A stretch of 64,000 nucleotides of DNA from Arsenicicoccus piscis (GTDB lineage: Bacteria > Actinomycetota > Actinomycetes > Actinomycetales > Dermatophilaceae): contig NZ_JAKZHV010000002.1 of assembly GCF_022568835.1 (NCBI RefSeq), positions 248,001 to 312,000 on the forward strand, written 5' to 3'. Positions 29,936 to 41,435 of the stretch are shown here, in pieces; the stretch's first letter is position 1; every line of letters starts with the position of its first letter. The notes below the pieces were generated by a model. That model was not told the DNA's origin, did not search any database, and worked only from the letters and a program-made list of their open reading frames with translations. Made by a program: the position numbers and the translations under genes.

Positions 29936-32074
29936 GTGGGGCGAGCGACCGGGATGGAGCGACTGGGCGGCGTCGTCGCGCGCCACGCCCGCGCGACCCT
30001 CGCCGGCTGGGTCGTGCTGGTCGTCCTCTGCTTCGGCGCGGCGCTCGGACTGCTCGGGAACGACTCGTTGTTCAGCAGACTCACCACCGGTGAGGCCTAT
30101 GTCTACGGGGAGTCGCACACGGGCTCAGAGCTGCTCGCCGACGCTCCCGGAGCCGGCGAGAGCGCCGTCGTTCGCGTCGACCACGTGCCCGTCACCGACC
30201 CGGCCGTCCAGACGACAGCAGCCACCGTGCGCAACCGCCTGACCGCGAGCCCCGGCGTCGCCGGCGTCATCGCACTCACCGCGCCGCCCGACTCGCTCGC
30301 CTACGTGGTGCGCGTGACGGGTGACCTCAGCGGCGCACGCCGGCTCGCCGTCGTGGACGCTGCCGCCGCCACCGTGCGCACCGGGTTCGCGCCGATCACG
30401 GGAGCCAGCGTCCACGAGGGCGGTCAGATCCCGCTCACCCACGCCGTCACCCACCAGGTCGAGTCCGACCTGCGCCGCGGCGAGGGCATCGCCCTGCCGC
30501 TCAGTCTCGCGGTGATGGTGGTCATCTTTGGTGGCTTCATCGCTGCGGGCATCCCCATCGTCGGGGCGATCGCCGCGATCGGCGGCGGGCTCGCGGCCCT
30601 GCTCGGTTTCGCCGGCGTCATGGATCTCGAGGCCGCGGTCGTCAACATCGTCACCCTGCTCGGTCTGGGACTGTGCATCGACTACGGGCTGCTCATGGTG
30701 AGCCGGTTCCGCGAGGAGGTCGGTGGCCTCGCGCCGACGGCCGCGCGCCACGAGCTGACCCGCGAGCAGATCCGACGCGCCACGGTCACCACCGTGGCCA
30801 CCGCCGGCCGCACCATCGTCTTCAGCGCGCTCACCGTCGCCATCTCGATCGCGGGGATGGTCCTCTTCCCGTCCCCGACGATCCGCGCGGTGGGCGTCGC
30901 GGGCCTCTCCGTCGTCCTGGTAGCCCTCCTGGTCGCCATCACGCTCGTCCCCGCCCTGTGCGCCGTGGCCGGTCGGCGGATCGTGCGGCGCGCGGTGCAC
31001 GACTCGACCGACGAGGGCTTCTTCGCCCGGCTGGCTCGCTTCGTCCAGCGGCACCACCGCCTGGTGGTCGTCGGTGTCATCGCCGGCCTGCTCGCCCTCG
31101 CTGCTCCTCTGCTCGGCATGCGTCAGGTCTCCTCGGCCGAGGCGCTGCTGCCGGCCGGCACGGAGCAGCGGGTCGTCTACGAGCAGATCCAGCGCGACTT
31201 CCCCGCGCTGCGCGAGCCGGCCGTCACCGTCGTCGCGCGCGCCACCCCGCAGCAGGCCACGGTGTGGATCGATCGGATCCGTCCGACGCTCCCGGCCGTG
31301 ACCTCGGTAGACCCTGCGCGAGACATCGGGAGCGGTTACGTCGCGGTCGGGATCCGCGCCGACACCGCGACACCGACCAACGACGTCGGCGCCGACCTGG
31401 TCACGGCGGTGCGCGCGCACCGGCCCAGCTTCGACACGTGGGTGACCGGGTCCGCGGCCAAGGTCCTCGACTACGACGCCGGGATCCGCGAGCGAGCGCC
31501 CCTCGTGATCGGAGTCGTCGCGCTGGCCACCATCGTGCTGCTGTTCCTGATGACCGGCTCGCTGGCGCTGCCCTTGAAGGCGCTGGTCTTCAACGCCCTC
31601 TCGCTCGCCGCGAGCCTCGGCGCGCTCACCCTCATCTTCGAGGGCACCGCCCTCGAAGGGCCGCTGGCGTTCACCTCGACCGGCGGGGTCGAGACGCTCG
31701 TGCCAGTGATCATGCTGGCCTTCGGCTTCGGGCTCGCCATGGACTACGAGGTGTTCCTGCTGTCGCGGATCGTCGAGCTGCACGAGCACGGCGCGAGCGA
31801 CGCGGAGGCCGTCGTCAAGGGAGTCCAGCGCTCCGGCAAGATCATCACCTCGGCCGCCCTGCTCATCCTCATCGTGCTCGCCGGTTTCGCCGCCGCCGAG
31901 GTGATGATCATCAAGCAGGTCGGCACCGGGCTGGCCATCTCGATCCTGCTGGACGCCACCATCGTGCGCATGCTCCTCGTCCCCGCCACCATGACGCTGC
32001 TCGGCGGGTGGAACTGGTGGGCGCCCGGCTGGATGCGGCGCCTGCACACGCGCTACGGCATCCACGACGCCTGA
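29936..32074 (+). CDS. MMPL-family RND transporter
   Basis: A 712-residue inner-membrane proton-driven exporter with two RND repeats, each with one membrane helix, a periplasmic domain and a five-helix bundle. Proton-relay motifs are IDYGLLMVSRFREE in the first half and MDYEVFLLSRIVE in the second. Actinobacterial relatives export lipids, siderophores or drugs, and substrate is unknown here. GTG 29936 follows GGGAG closely; ATG 29954 is an alternative start. It stands alone, divergent from rarA. Confidence 0.92.
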   Translation: MGRATGMERLGGVVARHARATLAGWVVLVVLCFGAALGLLGNDSLFSRLTTGEAYVYGESHTGSELLADAPGAGESAVVRVDHVPVTDPAVQTTAATVRNRLTASPGVAGVIALTAPPDSLAYVVRVTGDLSGARRLAVVDAAAATVRTGFAPITGASVHEGGQIPLTHAVTHQVESDLRRGEGIALPLSLAVMVVIFGGFIAAGIPIVGAIAAIGGGLAALLGFAGVMDLEAAVVNIVTLLGLGLCIDYGLLMVSRFREEVGGLAPTAARHELTREQIRRATVTTVATAGRTIVFSALTVAISIAGMVLFPSPTIRAVGVAGLSVVLVALLVAITLVPALCAVAGRRIVRRAVHDSTDEGFFARLARFVQRHHRLVVVGVIAGLLALAAPLLGMRQVSSAEALLPAGTEQRVVYEQIQRDFPALREPAVTVVARATPQQATVWIDRIRPTLPAVTSVDPARDIGSGYVAVGIRADTATPTNDVGADLVTAVRAHRPSFDTWVTGSAAKVLDYDAGIRERAPLVIGVVALATIVLLFLMTGSLALPLKALVFNALSLAASLGALTLIFEGTALEGPLAFTSTGGVETLVPVIMLAFGFGLAMDYEVFLLSRIVELHEHGASDAEAVVKGVQRSGKIITSAALLILIVLAGFAAAEVMIIKQVGTGLAISILLDATIVRMLLVPATMTLLGGWNWWAPGWMRRLHTRYGIHDA

Positions 32075-32093
32075 CCGGTTCGCGGCCGGCTGG

Positions 32094-32743
32094 CTACGGC
32101 AGCGGCGGGAGCACCCCGAGGTCGCGCATCTCGGCGCGCAGCGTCCGCGCACCCGAGGTCGGGTCGTGGTGGATGCTGCGGATGCCGAGCGCCCGCGCCG
32201 TCTCGACGTTGGGGGCGTTGTCGTCGACGAACGCCACCTGGTCAGGGGTAAGGCCGAGCCGGTCCAGGATCAGCTCGAAGTAGGCCGGGTCCGGCTTGGC
32301 CTCGCCCAGCTCGCAGGAGAAGTAGAGCTCGTCGAACAGCTCGTCGTAGCCGAGGCCCCGCATCACGTCGCGCCGGTGGTTCATCTGGTTGGTCGCGAGG
32401 TGGCAGGCGACGCCGTTGGCGCGGACCGCAGCGACGACCTCGAGCGCGGCAGGGTCTACGTCGATGCGTTCCCAGGCGAGCAGCGCCCGCGGCACGTCCG
32501 ACGCCGGTCGGCCGCGATCCGCGAGCACCTGCGCGAGGACCTCGCGGAAGTCTCCGTCCCCGCGCAGCGTCGGCCGCTCGGCGGCGATGATCGCCTCGAG
32601 GAAGCCGCTGCGGCCGATCCCGCGCAGGTGCGCGGCCCAGTCGCCGTGCGGTCGCTGCAGCACCCCGTCGGCGTCCCAGAGGACGGCGACGGGGCGCTCG
32701 GGCTGCCCGTCGGACGTGCGGTCGGCCGGGGCAGCGCCCGTCG

Positions 32744-32747
<4 letters not shown>
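32094..32747 (-). CDS. HAD-superfamily hydrolase (phosphatase)
   Basis: A 217-residue HAD phosphatase. Motif I is LWDADGVLQ with the nucleophile Asp, motif II Asn in ATNQMNHR, motif III Lys in KPDPAYF, and motif [17 protein letters not shown] helical cap of type C1 lies between motifs I and II. GTG 32747 overlaps the aspS stop by four bases (GTGA), so it is in the aspS transcript. Natural substrate unknown. Confidence 0.9.
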
Positions 32748-34762
<2,015 letters not shown>

Positions 34763-34984
34763 AAGGATTCCTTTGTTCTGGCGAACCCGAGACGGGGGCT
34801 GCCGTGGTCATGGTCTGGCTGGAGGCCGGACGGAGTCGTCCGACCCGTCCTAGGGCAGTCTACGGAACGTGCGCCACCGCATTCCTCGGCGTTCCTCTGC
34901 CCTGGCGTCCTCGCCGAGCTCGGTTCTCCTGTCAGGCCGGGTCCGGGGCTGGGTCAGGCGGGTCGCGGCGGGGTCGGCGGGGGC

Positions 34985-35013
34985 GGGTCGGGGCCAGGGT
35001 CGGGGCCAGGGTC
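34985..35013 (-). repeat. 12-bp tandem repeat at the 3' end of the HNH gene
   Basis: GGGTCGGGGCCA is repeated twice exactly and followed by a partial third copy that reaches the stop codon of the DUF222-HNH gene. Similar degenerate GGGTC words extend about 50 bp towards aspS. The rest of 34763-34984 holds only the aspS leader and promoter. Confidence 0.55.
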
Positions 35014-36604
35014 AGGCGGCTGTCGCCGTCGTGGTGGTGGGGGGTGTGGTGGGTTGCCAGCCGGTCAGGGTGCGGGTGGTGTGCCAGGTGACGTGGTCGG
35101 GGGTGATGGTGGCGGTGATGCCGCGTTGGTGGACCAGGCGGTGGTGGTGGTCGCAGAGCAGGGCGAGGTTGTCCAGGCTGGTGGGGCCGCCGTTGGCCCA
35201 GTGGGTGACGTGGTGGGCCCGCGTCCAGCCCGGTGGGGCGGTGCACCGTGGGAAGGAGCAGCCTTTGTCGCGCATGGCCAGCGCGGCGCGTTGAACGGCG
35301 GTGGCGAGGCGTTTGCGGCCGACGTCCAGGGGCACGGACTGCCCGCCGAGGACGGTGGGGAGCAGCTCGGCGTCGCAGGCCATCCGGCGGGCTTGTCCGG
35401 GGGTGAGGATGGTGCCGTCGTGGGCTTGGCCGTGGCCACCGAGGGCGGTCTTGAGGGTGTCCCAGTCGATGGTGACCACGACCCGGCAGCTGGCGCCCAT
35501 CGGGCCGCGGGTGTCGGCGTCGGCGGCGAGGCGGGCCAGCGTGACCAGGGTGACCAGGGCGTCGGCGCGGCGTTGGGCGGGGGTGCGCTCGTCACGCTGG
35601 CCACTGTCCCCGGGTGCGGGTGCGGGGGCGGACAGGGCGTCGATGGCGGCTTCGAGGGTGGCGTGGCTCTCGGGGTCGAGCAGCAGGGTGGACTCCCACA
35701 TGCCGTCGGCGCGCTGGTGGGCCTTGGTCAAGGCGCGGCGGGTGGTGTGCTGGCGGTCTTCCAGGTCGGGTCCGGGGCTGCCGGCGCGTAGCAGCATGGC
35801 TTGCTCGAACGCTTTGAGCACGGGTTTGGACAGTCTGCCGCGGGCCAGGTGCCGCAGCCCGGTCACGACAGCGTCGTGCTCGTGCACGGGTAGGGCGCCG
35901 TCGACGCGGTAGAACACGTCCCGGCAGGTCAGGGCGTCCTTGACGGTGATCGCCCCGACGATCGCGTCGTGCACCAACGGTTTCAGCGGGATGGCGGGGC
36001 AGCGCAGCACCAGTTTGGCTACCGCGGCCGCGTCCGGGATCGTCAACCCCACCGGCCGGTCACCGAGCCGCCCCCACCACGCATCCGGACCCTCCGGACC
36101 CTCAGACCCGCCGCTGCCGTCGCCCGGGCTGCCGTCGGTGCCACCGTTGCCATCGGCGTCACCGTCGTCCCCGGTGCCGGTCCTGGTGTTGCGGTGGCCG
36201 GCCTCGGGGTTGTTCGTGTCGGCGGCGTTCGGGTCGGGGTGGTTGGTGTCGGGGAGGGCGGGCCAGGCGCCCCAGTCGCGGTCGCCGACGCAGGCCGCGC
36301 CGGTGCGCGCACCCGTGGTGGAGTCGACGTGGTCGACCTGCGGGGTGGGGTCGGGGTTCGTGGTCTCGACCAGCCAGCTGGTCAACCCACCGGACCCGGA
36401 CGCTGCGGGCAGTCCCCGGGTCACCGCCTGCTGGGCACACGCGATCAGCGCACCACCCGCGGTGGTGGCAGCGACGGCGAGGTCACAGGTCAGCGCGGCG
36501 AGCTCGTCGTCGCCGAGGAAGTCCAGCCCCTCACGCAGCACGCAGACGGCTTCGATGACGGCCGCGACCGTGGTCGCTGCGTCGGTCACCTCGAGTCGTC
36601 CCAT
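35012..36604 (-). CDS. DUF222 / 13E12-type protein with C-terminal HNH endonuclease domain
   Basis: A 530-residue member of the DUF222 plus HNH family, frequent and multicopy in actinobacteria. The N-terminal DUF222 part (about 1-75 and 180-420) is split by a low-complexity insert rich in Gly, Asp, Asn and Thr (about 85-175). The HNH site at 450-500 shows paired Cys in CSFPRCTAPP, TRAHHVTHW, and CDHHHRLVH, so zinc and catalytic residues look complete. A Thr/Pro/Ala tail closes the protein. Function unknown; proposed mobile-like or DNA-damage-linked nuclease. No related gene lies next to it. Confidence 0.9.
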   Translation of the reverse strand: MGRLEVTDAATTVAAVIEAVCVLREGLDFLGDDELAALTCDLAVAATTAGGALIACAQQAVTRGLPAASGSGGLTSWLVETTNPDPTPQVDHVDSTTGARTGAACVGDRDWGAWPALPDTNHPDPNAADTNNPEAGHRNTRTGTGDDGDADGNGGTDGSPGDGSGGSEGPEGPDAWWGRLGDRPVGLTIPDAAAVAKLVLRCPAIPLKPLVHDAIVGAITVKDALTCRDVFYRVDGALPVHEHDAVVTGLRHLARGRLSKPVLKAFEQAMLLRAGSPGPDLEDRQHTTRRALTKAHQRADGMWESTLLLDPESHATLEAAIDALSAPAPAPGDSGQRDERTPAQRRADALVTLVTLARLAADADTRGPMGASCRVVVTIDWDTLKTALGGHGQAHDGTILTPGQARRMACDAELLPTVLGGQSVPLDVGRKRLATAVQRAALAMRDKGCSFPRCTAPPGWTRAHHVTHWANGGPTSLDNLALLCDHHHRLVHQRGITATITPDHVTWHTTRTLTGWQPTTPPTTTTATAA

Positions 36605-37612
36605 GTCCAGATCCTACCGTTTCGGGCGCTATCGCGGCTATCGATCATTTGGGTGAATCACATTCCCTTGCAAAGGGATTCGAACACTAATCGAACATCT
36701 TTTCGGCGCTTCCGCAGCATGCCTGGGAGGGCAAGTCATCAGCCCTGTCCGCCGGTGGTGATCGCTACCGGCGAACGGATCGGTTTGTGCCACAGCGCAT
36801 CTGCAGCATCGCGTCTCTACCGGGCCACCTCTGTGGCAGCACGTCGGTGCAGCACATCAGCGCAGTGGCTGAGCGAGGGGGTCAACCCGGCGCGTGGCTC
36901 ACGGCCTGCACACCAGCAGCGGACGCGGCCACGAGCTCCGTGACCTCCTCCCACAGCCGACCGTGGCCCGGCATGACCGCCGTGGTGAATCCTCGACGAC
37001 GGCTCGAATGATGTTGCCAGACAGTCATTTCAGTGACCTCCGAGCTCTGCGGCGGCGTCGTTGCCACCTTCTGAGCTGCAGTGTGCCAGGAGGGTCTGAC
37101 CCACCCCCCTGCCCGCGAGGAGGCTGCCCATGGCGAGCCCCAAGGAAGCCGCCACTCCCCGAGCTACTCGTGACGCTCGAGCAGGCCGGTCCCGACGATG
37201 TGGCGATAGACCGGTGGCCGCTCGGGACGCGCACGACATCGAAGCGCCGACTGCGCCGACTGCGCCGACCGCGCCGATCGCGCAGTCCCCGCGGCTGCGT
37301 GGTGTCGCGCCCACCGCCTCTGCGCAGGCCCTCGCGCACGAGCAAGCAGACGCACAGGCACGAAGCGAGACCGGGCCAGCCGACCCGCGTGAGCCGGAAG
37401 CCGACCGCTGGACCGTAGCCGCCCGTCACGACCGCCCATCAGGACCGCGCCTCAAGACCGCCCGCGGGTTGAACGTTCATGCAGACGGGGGAATCTTGCG
37501 CCGCTACCTTCCCCGCCGACCTATTACTACTTACCGTGAACAGACATTACGTTCTGTAGCCATCGGAGCCCCCGTCCGCTGGTCGCCCCCCCCACAGACA
37601 GGACGCTGCTCC
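36605..37612. other. Gene-poor stretch of about 1 kb
   Basis: No convincing gene is seen. The first 100 bp are AT-richer and contain a small hairpin TCCCTT-GCA-AAGGGA (36664-36678) and two TCGAAC words (36680-36696 region), probably the HNH promoter. From 37130 a frame is open into the DUF1800 gene but is Arg/Ala-rich and lacks recognisable sequence. The last 150 bp are again AT-richer, with the palindrome TGAACGTTCA (37470-37479), and probably carry the DUF1800 promoter. Confidence 0.6.
37244..37288 (+). repeat. 9-bp tandem repeat, about five copies
   Basis: GCGCCGACT occurs twice, then GCGCCGACC, GCGCCGATC and GCGCAGTCC in direct succession. It lies in non-coding DNA upstream of the DUF1800 gene. 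Confidence 0.7.
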
Positions 37613-39433
37613 ATGCTCTCCAGCCTGTTCTCCCCCATGCTCTCGCGCCGCGTGCTGCTCGGCCTCCCCGGTGTAGACCCCACACCGGCCCCCGCGGCGT
37701 CGACCGGTGCCGCGGCCGCACCGGCCGCCACGCCGACCGCTGCACCCGCCACCTCGGCGGTCACGTCACCCGCCACCCCGGCGGCCACGTCGACACCCAC
37801 ACCGGCCACCACCCCACCAGCCACGACCACCCCAGCACCGACGCCCACGGCGCGACGGGCGACGCCCACGCCGAGCCCGAGCACCAGCGCGCACGAGGCA
37901 CCGACCATCCCGACCCGGCTCACCGCCGGGCAGGTGCTCGCCGCACGGTGCCCCACGGCCCCGGGCCTCGCGCCGACGACGTCGGCCGAGTGGCACGTCG
38001 CACGCCGCCTCGCCCAGATGCCCAACACCGCCCTGGTCGCGGAGATCAAGGCGATGGGGATCGGGCCGTGGTTCGAGGCCCAGCTGCTACCGGAGACCGT
38101 CCCGGACCCCGTCTGGGCCGCGATCGAGGCCAAGTCCTTCCCCTGGATGTCGATGACCGTCTCGCAGCAGGTCGCGGCCACCGGGCAGGAGCCGTGGCGC
38201 TGCTCACCGGTCCTCGCGCAGATGCTCGCCGTGCGGCCGCTCTACACCAAGCGCGTGCTGCAGGAGTCGATGGTCGAGCTCTGGAGCGACCAGATCTACG
38301 TCGCTCGTGGTGGCGACCTCGAGATGTGGGTCGCCGACTTCAACCACCGGGTGCTGCGCAAGCACGCGCTCGGCCGGTTCACCGACCTGCTGCACGCCGC
38401 GCTGACCAACCCGGCGCTGCTGATGTATCTGAACAACGACCTCAACCGGAAGTCCGGCCCCAACGAGAACCTCGGCCGCGAGCTGCTCGAGCTCTACACC
38501 GTGGGCGTCGGCAACTACACCGAGACCGACGTCGTCAACAGCTCGATCATCCTGACCGGGCACAGCATCGACTGGACCACCTACGACTACTCGAACGCGT
38601 GGTGGTCCCACAAGACCGGCCCGGTCAGGGTGATGGAGTTCAGCCACCCCAACCCGCCCTCGAAGTACGACAGCCAGACGTCGACCGCAGAGACGAACGC
38701 CGCTCTGCTCAAAGCCTATTCGGACTACCTGGCGCGTCACCGCAAGACGGCCGAGCGGATCGCCAGGCGGATCGCGGTGCGCTTCGTCAGCGACACGCCG
38801 TCGGCCGCGCTGGTGACGCACCTCGCCGACGTCTACCAGCAGAACGACACCGCGATCGTGCCGGTGCTGCGAGCGCTGTTCAACCACGCCGAGTTCGCGG
38901 CCTCTGCAGGTCTGAAGTGGAAGCGGCCGCTGGAGCACCAGGGCATGCTCGTCGCGGCGACCCGCCCCAAGACCTTCCACCCGCCCTACGACTTCCGGGT
39001 CAACCCGTGGTGGCCCGGCCAGCTGCACGACATGATCGCCAACGCGGGTCAGCCGTTGCGAATGTGGCCGGCGGTCAACGGATTCCCGGACGTGGCGGCG
39101 GCGTGGCTCTCGACCGCCTCACTGCTCAACGGGCTCAACGGCACCGAGTCAGAGATGGAGTTCTGGGACGAGTCGTTCGACAAGGTCGTGTGGGCCGACG
39201 CCCTCGGTGTGAAGGCCGGGATGAACGTCTGGGCCGCGGCCGATCTGATCGCGACCACGCTGACCGGATTCACCTGGCCGCGAACGCATCTCGCGCACAT
39301 CGCGTCCTACCTCGCGGCCCACGGAGACCGCCCCGCCACCGACACCGACGTCGTCTCGGCCGACGCGCGCCGCTGGTACGTCCCCCACGTGGTCCGGCTC
39401 GTGGCCATGTCCCCCTACGCCTGGATGCGGTGA
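37613..39433 (+). CDS. DUF1800 family protein, secreted
   Basis: A 606-residue protein. It begins with a short segment SRRVLLGLPG that may be a poor export signal. A Pro/Thr/Ala-rich stalk spans about residues 20-105, and the DUF1800 domain (PF08811) runs from about 120 to the end, with EWHVARRLAQMP, the highly conserved NENLGRELLELYTVGVGNY, and IARRIAVRFVSD. AGGA stands nine bases before the ATG at 37613. It is paired with the following DUF1501 gene, the usual arrangement. Function unknown; both are thought to act outside the membrane. Confidence 0.85.
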   Translation: MLSSLFSPMLSRRVLLGLPGVDPTPAPAASTGAAAAPAATPTAAPATSAVTSPATPAATSTPTPATTPPATTTPAPTPTARRATPTPSPSTSAHEAPTIPTRLTAGQVLAARCPTAPGLAPTTSAEWHVARRLAQMPNTALVAEIKAMGIGPWFEAQLLPETVPDPVWAAIEAKSFPWMSMTVSQQVAATGQEPWRCSPVLAQMLAVRPLYTKRVLQESMVELWSDQIYVARGGDLEMWVADFNHRVLRKHALGRFTDLLHAALTNPALLMYLNNDLNRKSGPNENLGRELLELYTVGVGNYTETDVVNSSIILTGHSIDWTTYDYSNAWWSHKTGPVRVMEFSHPNPPSKYDSQTSTAETNAALLKAYSDYLARHRKTAERIARRIAVRFVSDTPSAALVTHLADVYQQNDTAIVPVLRALFNHAEFAASAGLKWKRPLEHQGMLVAATRPKTFHPPYDFRVNPWWPGQLHDMIANAGQPLRMWPAVNGFPDVAAAWLSTASLLNGLNGTESEMEFWDESFDKVVWADALGVKAGMNVWAAADLIATTLTGFTWPRTHLAHIASYLAAHGDRPATDTDVVSADARRWYVPHVVRLVAMSPYAWMR

Positions 39434-39438
39434 TCCCG

Positions 39439-40917
39439 ATGACCCTACCCCGCCCCACCCTTCGCGACCACGACGCGCTCCTGCACGAGGACCTCGTCAC
39501 GCCCATGCACACCCACCGGGACGCCGACAGCCGGCTGCGCGTCGAGACGCCCGACGGTCCCCGCTACGTCCACGCCCATGAGGTAGACCGGCTGGTCGCC
39601 CCCCAGCGCCCGCGCACCGAGGTGCCGGACTGCGAGCACGTCGATGGCGGACCACGCCGACTGTCTCGTCGCCACGTGATCCAAGGCGCCTCAGCCGGAT
39701 TCGGCGCACTGCTCGCGGCGGGGGCCCAGCCGCGCTACGCATTCGCCGCACCGCAACCGGCCGGCTCCCCCGCCGCCACGGCGACCCAGCGCGACCTGCT
39801 CGTCGTGGTCTTCCTGCGCGGAGGCATGGACGGCATCTCGGCGGTCGCACCGATCAACGACCCGGCCTACCAGGCGGCACGCGGCAAGACCGCGGTGACC
39901 GCCGAGACCTCGATCCCGCTCGACGACACGTTCGCCCTCAACAAGAACCTGGCCGCCTTCCAACCCCTCTGGGACGCAAAGCAGCTCGCGATCGTGCACG
40001 GCGCCGGGAGCACCACGCTGAAGCGGTCGCACTTCGAGGACATGAACACGGTGGAGCAGGCCGCCCCGGCAGCGATGCGCTCCGGCTGGCTCGGTCGACA
40101 CCTGCAGTCCAGCGCGTCGACGCAGGGCACCTTCCGCGCCATCACGATCGGCAACCGCGCCGTACTCTCGCTCAGCACAACAGCTTTCGAGACGCTGGCG
40201 ACCTCGACGCTCGACACCTTCAAGGTCAACGGCTGGAACGGCGACAAGTCGACGGACATCATGGTGTCGATGGTCGAGAAGATGTTCGCCGACGCCGGGG
40301 GCCGGGCGGCCGCGCAGTGCCGCCAGACGATGCAGGCCGTCGCGGGCCTCGCGGACGTGCGGGCCGTCCCCGGTGACAAGTACGTCCCGGCCAACGGGGC
40401 GGTCTACCCGGACACGACTTTCGGCTACGGCCTGCGTGACGTCGCGAGGCTGGCAAAGGCCGGCAAGGGCCTGGAGGTCGCCTGCGTGGACCTCGGTGAC
40501 TGGGACATGCACAAGGGCCTCGGCTCGCCGGCCGTCACCACGGACTGGTTCTCCCGCAAGAGCATCGACCTGTCGACGTCCATCGCGGCCTTCGCCCAGG
40601 ACCTCGGGCCGATGTGGGCCCGCACGACCGTCGTGACGATGAGCGAGTTCGGGCGGCGCGTGCAGACCAACGCCGACCTCGGCGTCGATCACGGCCACGG
40701 CAACGTCATGTTCGTCGCCGGCGGCGGCATCAACGGTGGCCAGGTCTACGGGTCGGTTCCGAGCCTCACCCCCGGCAACCTCGTCCTCGGTGACGTGCCC
40801 GTCACCACGGACTACCGTCAGGTGCTCGCGGAGATCCTCACCAGGCGGCTGCTCAACGCCGACCTGGCCACCGTGCTGCCCGGCTTCACCCCGGGTCCCG
40901 CGCTCGGCATCGCCTAG
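39439..40917 (+). CDS. DUF1501 family protein with twin-arginine signal
   Basis: A 492-residue member of the DUF1501 family (PF07394, sulfatase/alkaline-phosphatase-like fold). An N-terminal 75 residues precede the twin-arginine signal SRRHVIQGASAGFGALLAAG, so it is likely exported folded by Tat. Conserved parts include VVFLRGGMDGIS, HGAGSTTLKRSHFEDMN, DLGDWDMHKG, MSEFGRR and DHGHGNVMFVAGGGINGG. ATG 39439 was chosen; GTG 39430, overlapping the DUF1800 stop, is in frame. The adjacent DUF1800/DUF1501 pair suggests a joint complex of unknown substrate. Confidence 0.87.
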   Translation: MTLPRPTLRDHDALLHEDLVTPMHTHRDADSRLRVETPDGPRYVHAHEVDRLVAPQRPRTEVPDCEHVDGGPRRLSRRHVIQGASAGFGALLAAGAQPRYAFAAPQPAGSPAATATQRDLLVVVFLRGGMDGISAVAPINDPAYQAARGKTAVTAETSIPLDDTFALNKNLAAFQPLWDAKQLAIVHGAGSTTLKRSHFEDMNTVEQAAPAAMRSGWLGRHLQSSASTQGTFRAITIGNRAVLSLSTTAFETLATSTLDTFKVNGWNGDKSTDIMVSMVEKMFADAGGRAAAQCRQTMQAVAGLADVRAVPGDKYVPANGAVYPDTTFGYGLRDVARLAKAGKGLEVACVDLGDWDMHKGLGSPAVTTDWFSRKSIDLSTSIAAFAQDLGPMWARTTVVTMSEFGRRVQTNADLGVDHGHGNVMFVAGGGINGGQVYGSVPSLTPGNLVLGDVPVTTDYRQVLAEILTRRLLNADLATVLPGFTPGPALGIA

Positions 40918-40961
40918 CACGGCGGTCGCGGGACGCCCGAGCCAGTCGAGCAGCGGCCGGC

Positions 40962-41417
40962 TCAGTCCGGGAAGTCGCCGTCGACGTAGACCCACCGGCC
41001 ATGGTGGCGCCGGAAGCGCGCGATCTCGTGCAGTCGGTGGCGTCGACCAGCGACCACCGAGTCCGCTTGGTACTCAACGACACCCGTGTCGTCATCACGA
41101 CCAGCGGACCCGCCGGCACCAGCAAGACCTGCAGCACCACCAGCAGACCGCAGCACCCGCAGACCGACCCACTCGCGCTCGTGATCGAGACGCAGGTCGC
41201 CGGGCGCGGCGAGCGGGTCCCACGACCGCAGCAGGTAGTCCGCGTCGCCCAGGGCGAACGCGGTGTAGCGCGAGCGCATCAGCTCCTCGGGCGTGGCGGC
41301 CTCGCGCTGGCCCAGGTGGATCGGCCGGCAGCAGACCGACAGCGGGCGCCCCGAGCCGCACGGGCACTCACCCGAGCGCGCGGCCGGCGCCAGCCCGAAC
41401 GCCGCTCCCCCACTCAT
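40962..41417 (-). CDS. YchJ family protein (UPF0225) with SEC-C metal-binding motif
   Basis: A 151-residue protein. The N-terminal SEC-C-like CPCGSGRPLSVCC could bind zinc, and the following NTF2-like domain includes PEELMRSRYTAFALGDADYLLRSW. Ends with GRWVYVDGDFPD. Family of unknown function. It follows the NUDIX gene by 18 bp and probably shares its transcript; it converges with the DUF1501 gene. Confidence 0.88.
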   Translation of the reverse strand: MSGGAAFGLAPAARSGECPCGSGRPLSVCCRPIHLGQREAATPEELMRSRYTAFALGDADYLLRSWDPLAAPGDLRLDHEREWVGLRVLRSAGGAAGLAGAGGSAGRDDDTGVVEYQADSVVAGRRHRLHEIARFRRHHGRWVYVDGDFPD

Positions 41418-41435
41418 CAGCTGCTCACCACCGGG

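Noticed and set aside
35012-36604. Mobile element or intron-encoded homing nuclease
   Set aside because: No terminal inverted repeats, target duplication or interrupted host gene were seen around the DUF222-HNH gene.
36664-36690. tRNA-like TTCGAATCCC sequence on the minus strand
   Set aside because: No acceptor, D or anticodon arms could be drawn around it; the nearby hairpin is a simple 6-bp palindrome.
36691-36706. LexA (SOS) box upstream of the HNH gene, as known for some mycobacterial 13E12 genes
   Set aside because: TCGAAC-N4-TTTCGG matches only one half-site fully (second half 4 of 6) and lies about 90 bp from the start codon; too weak without a matrix scan.
37130-37612. N-terminal extension of the DUF1800 protein by 161 residues
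   Set aside because: The added part is Arg/Ala-rich, unrelated to the family and contains tandem repeats; the ATG at 37613 has a ribosome-binding site.
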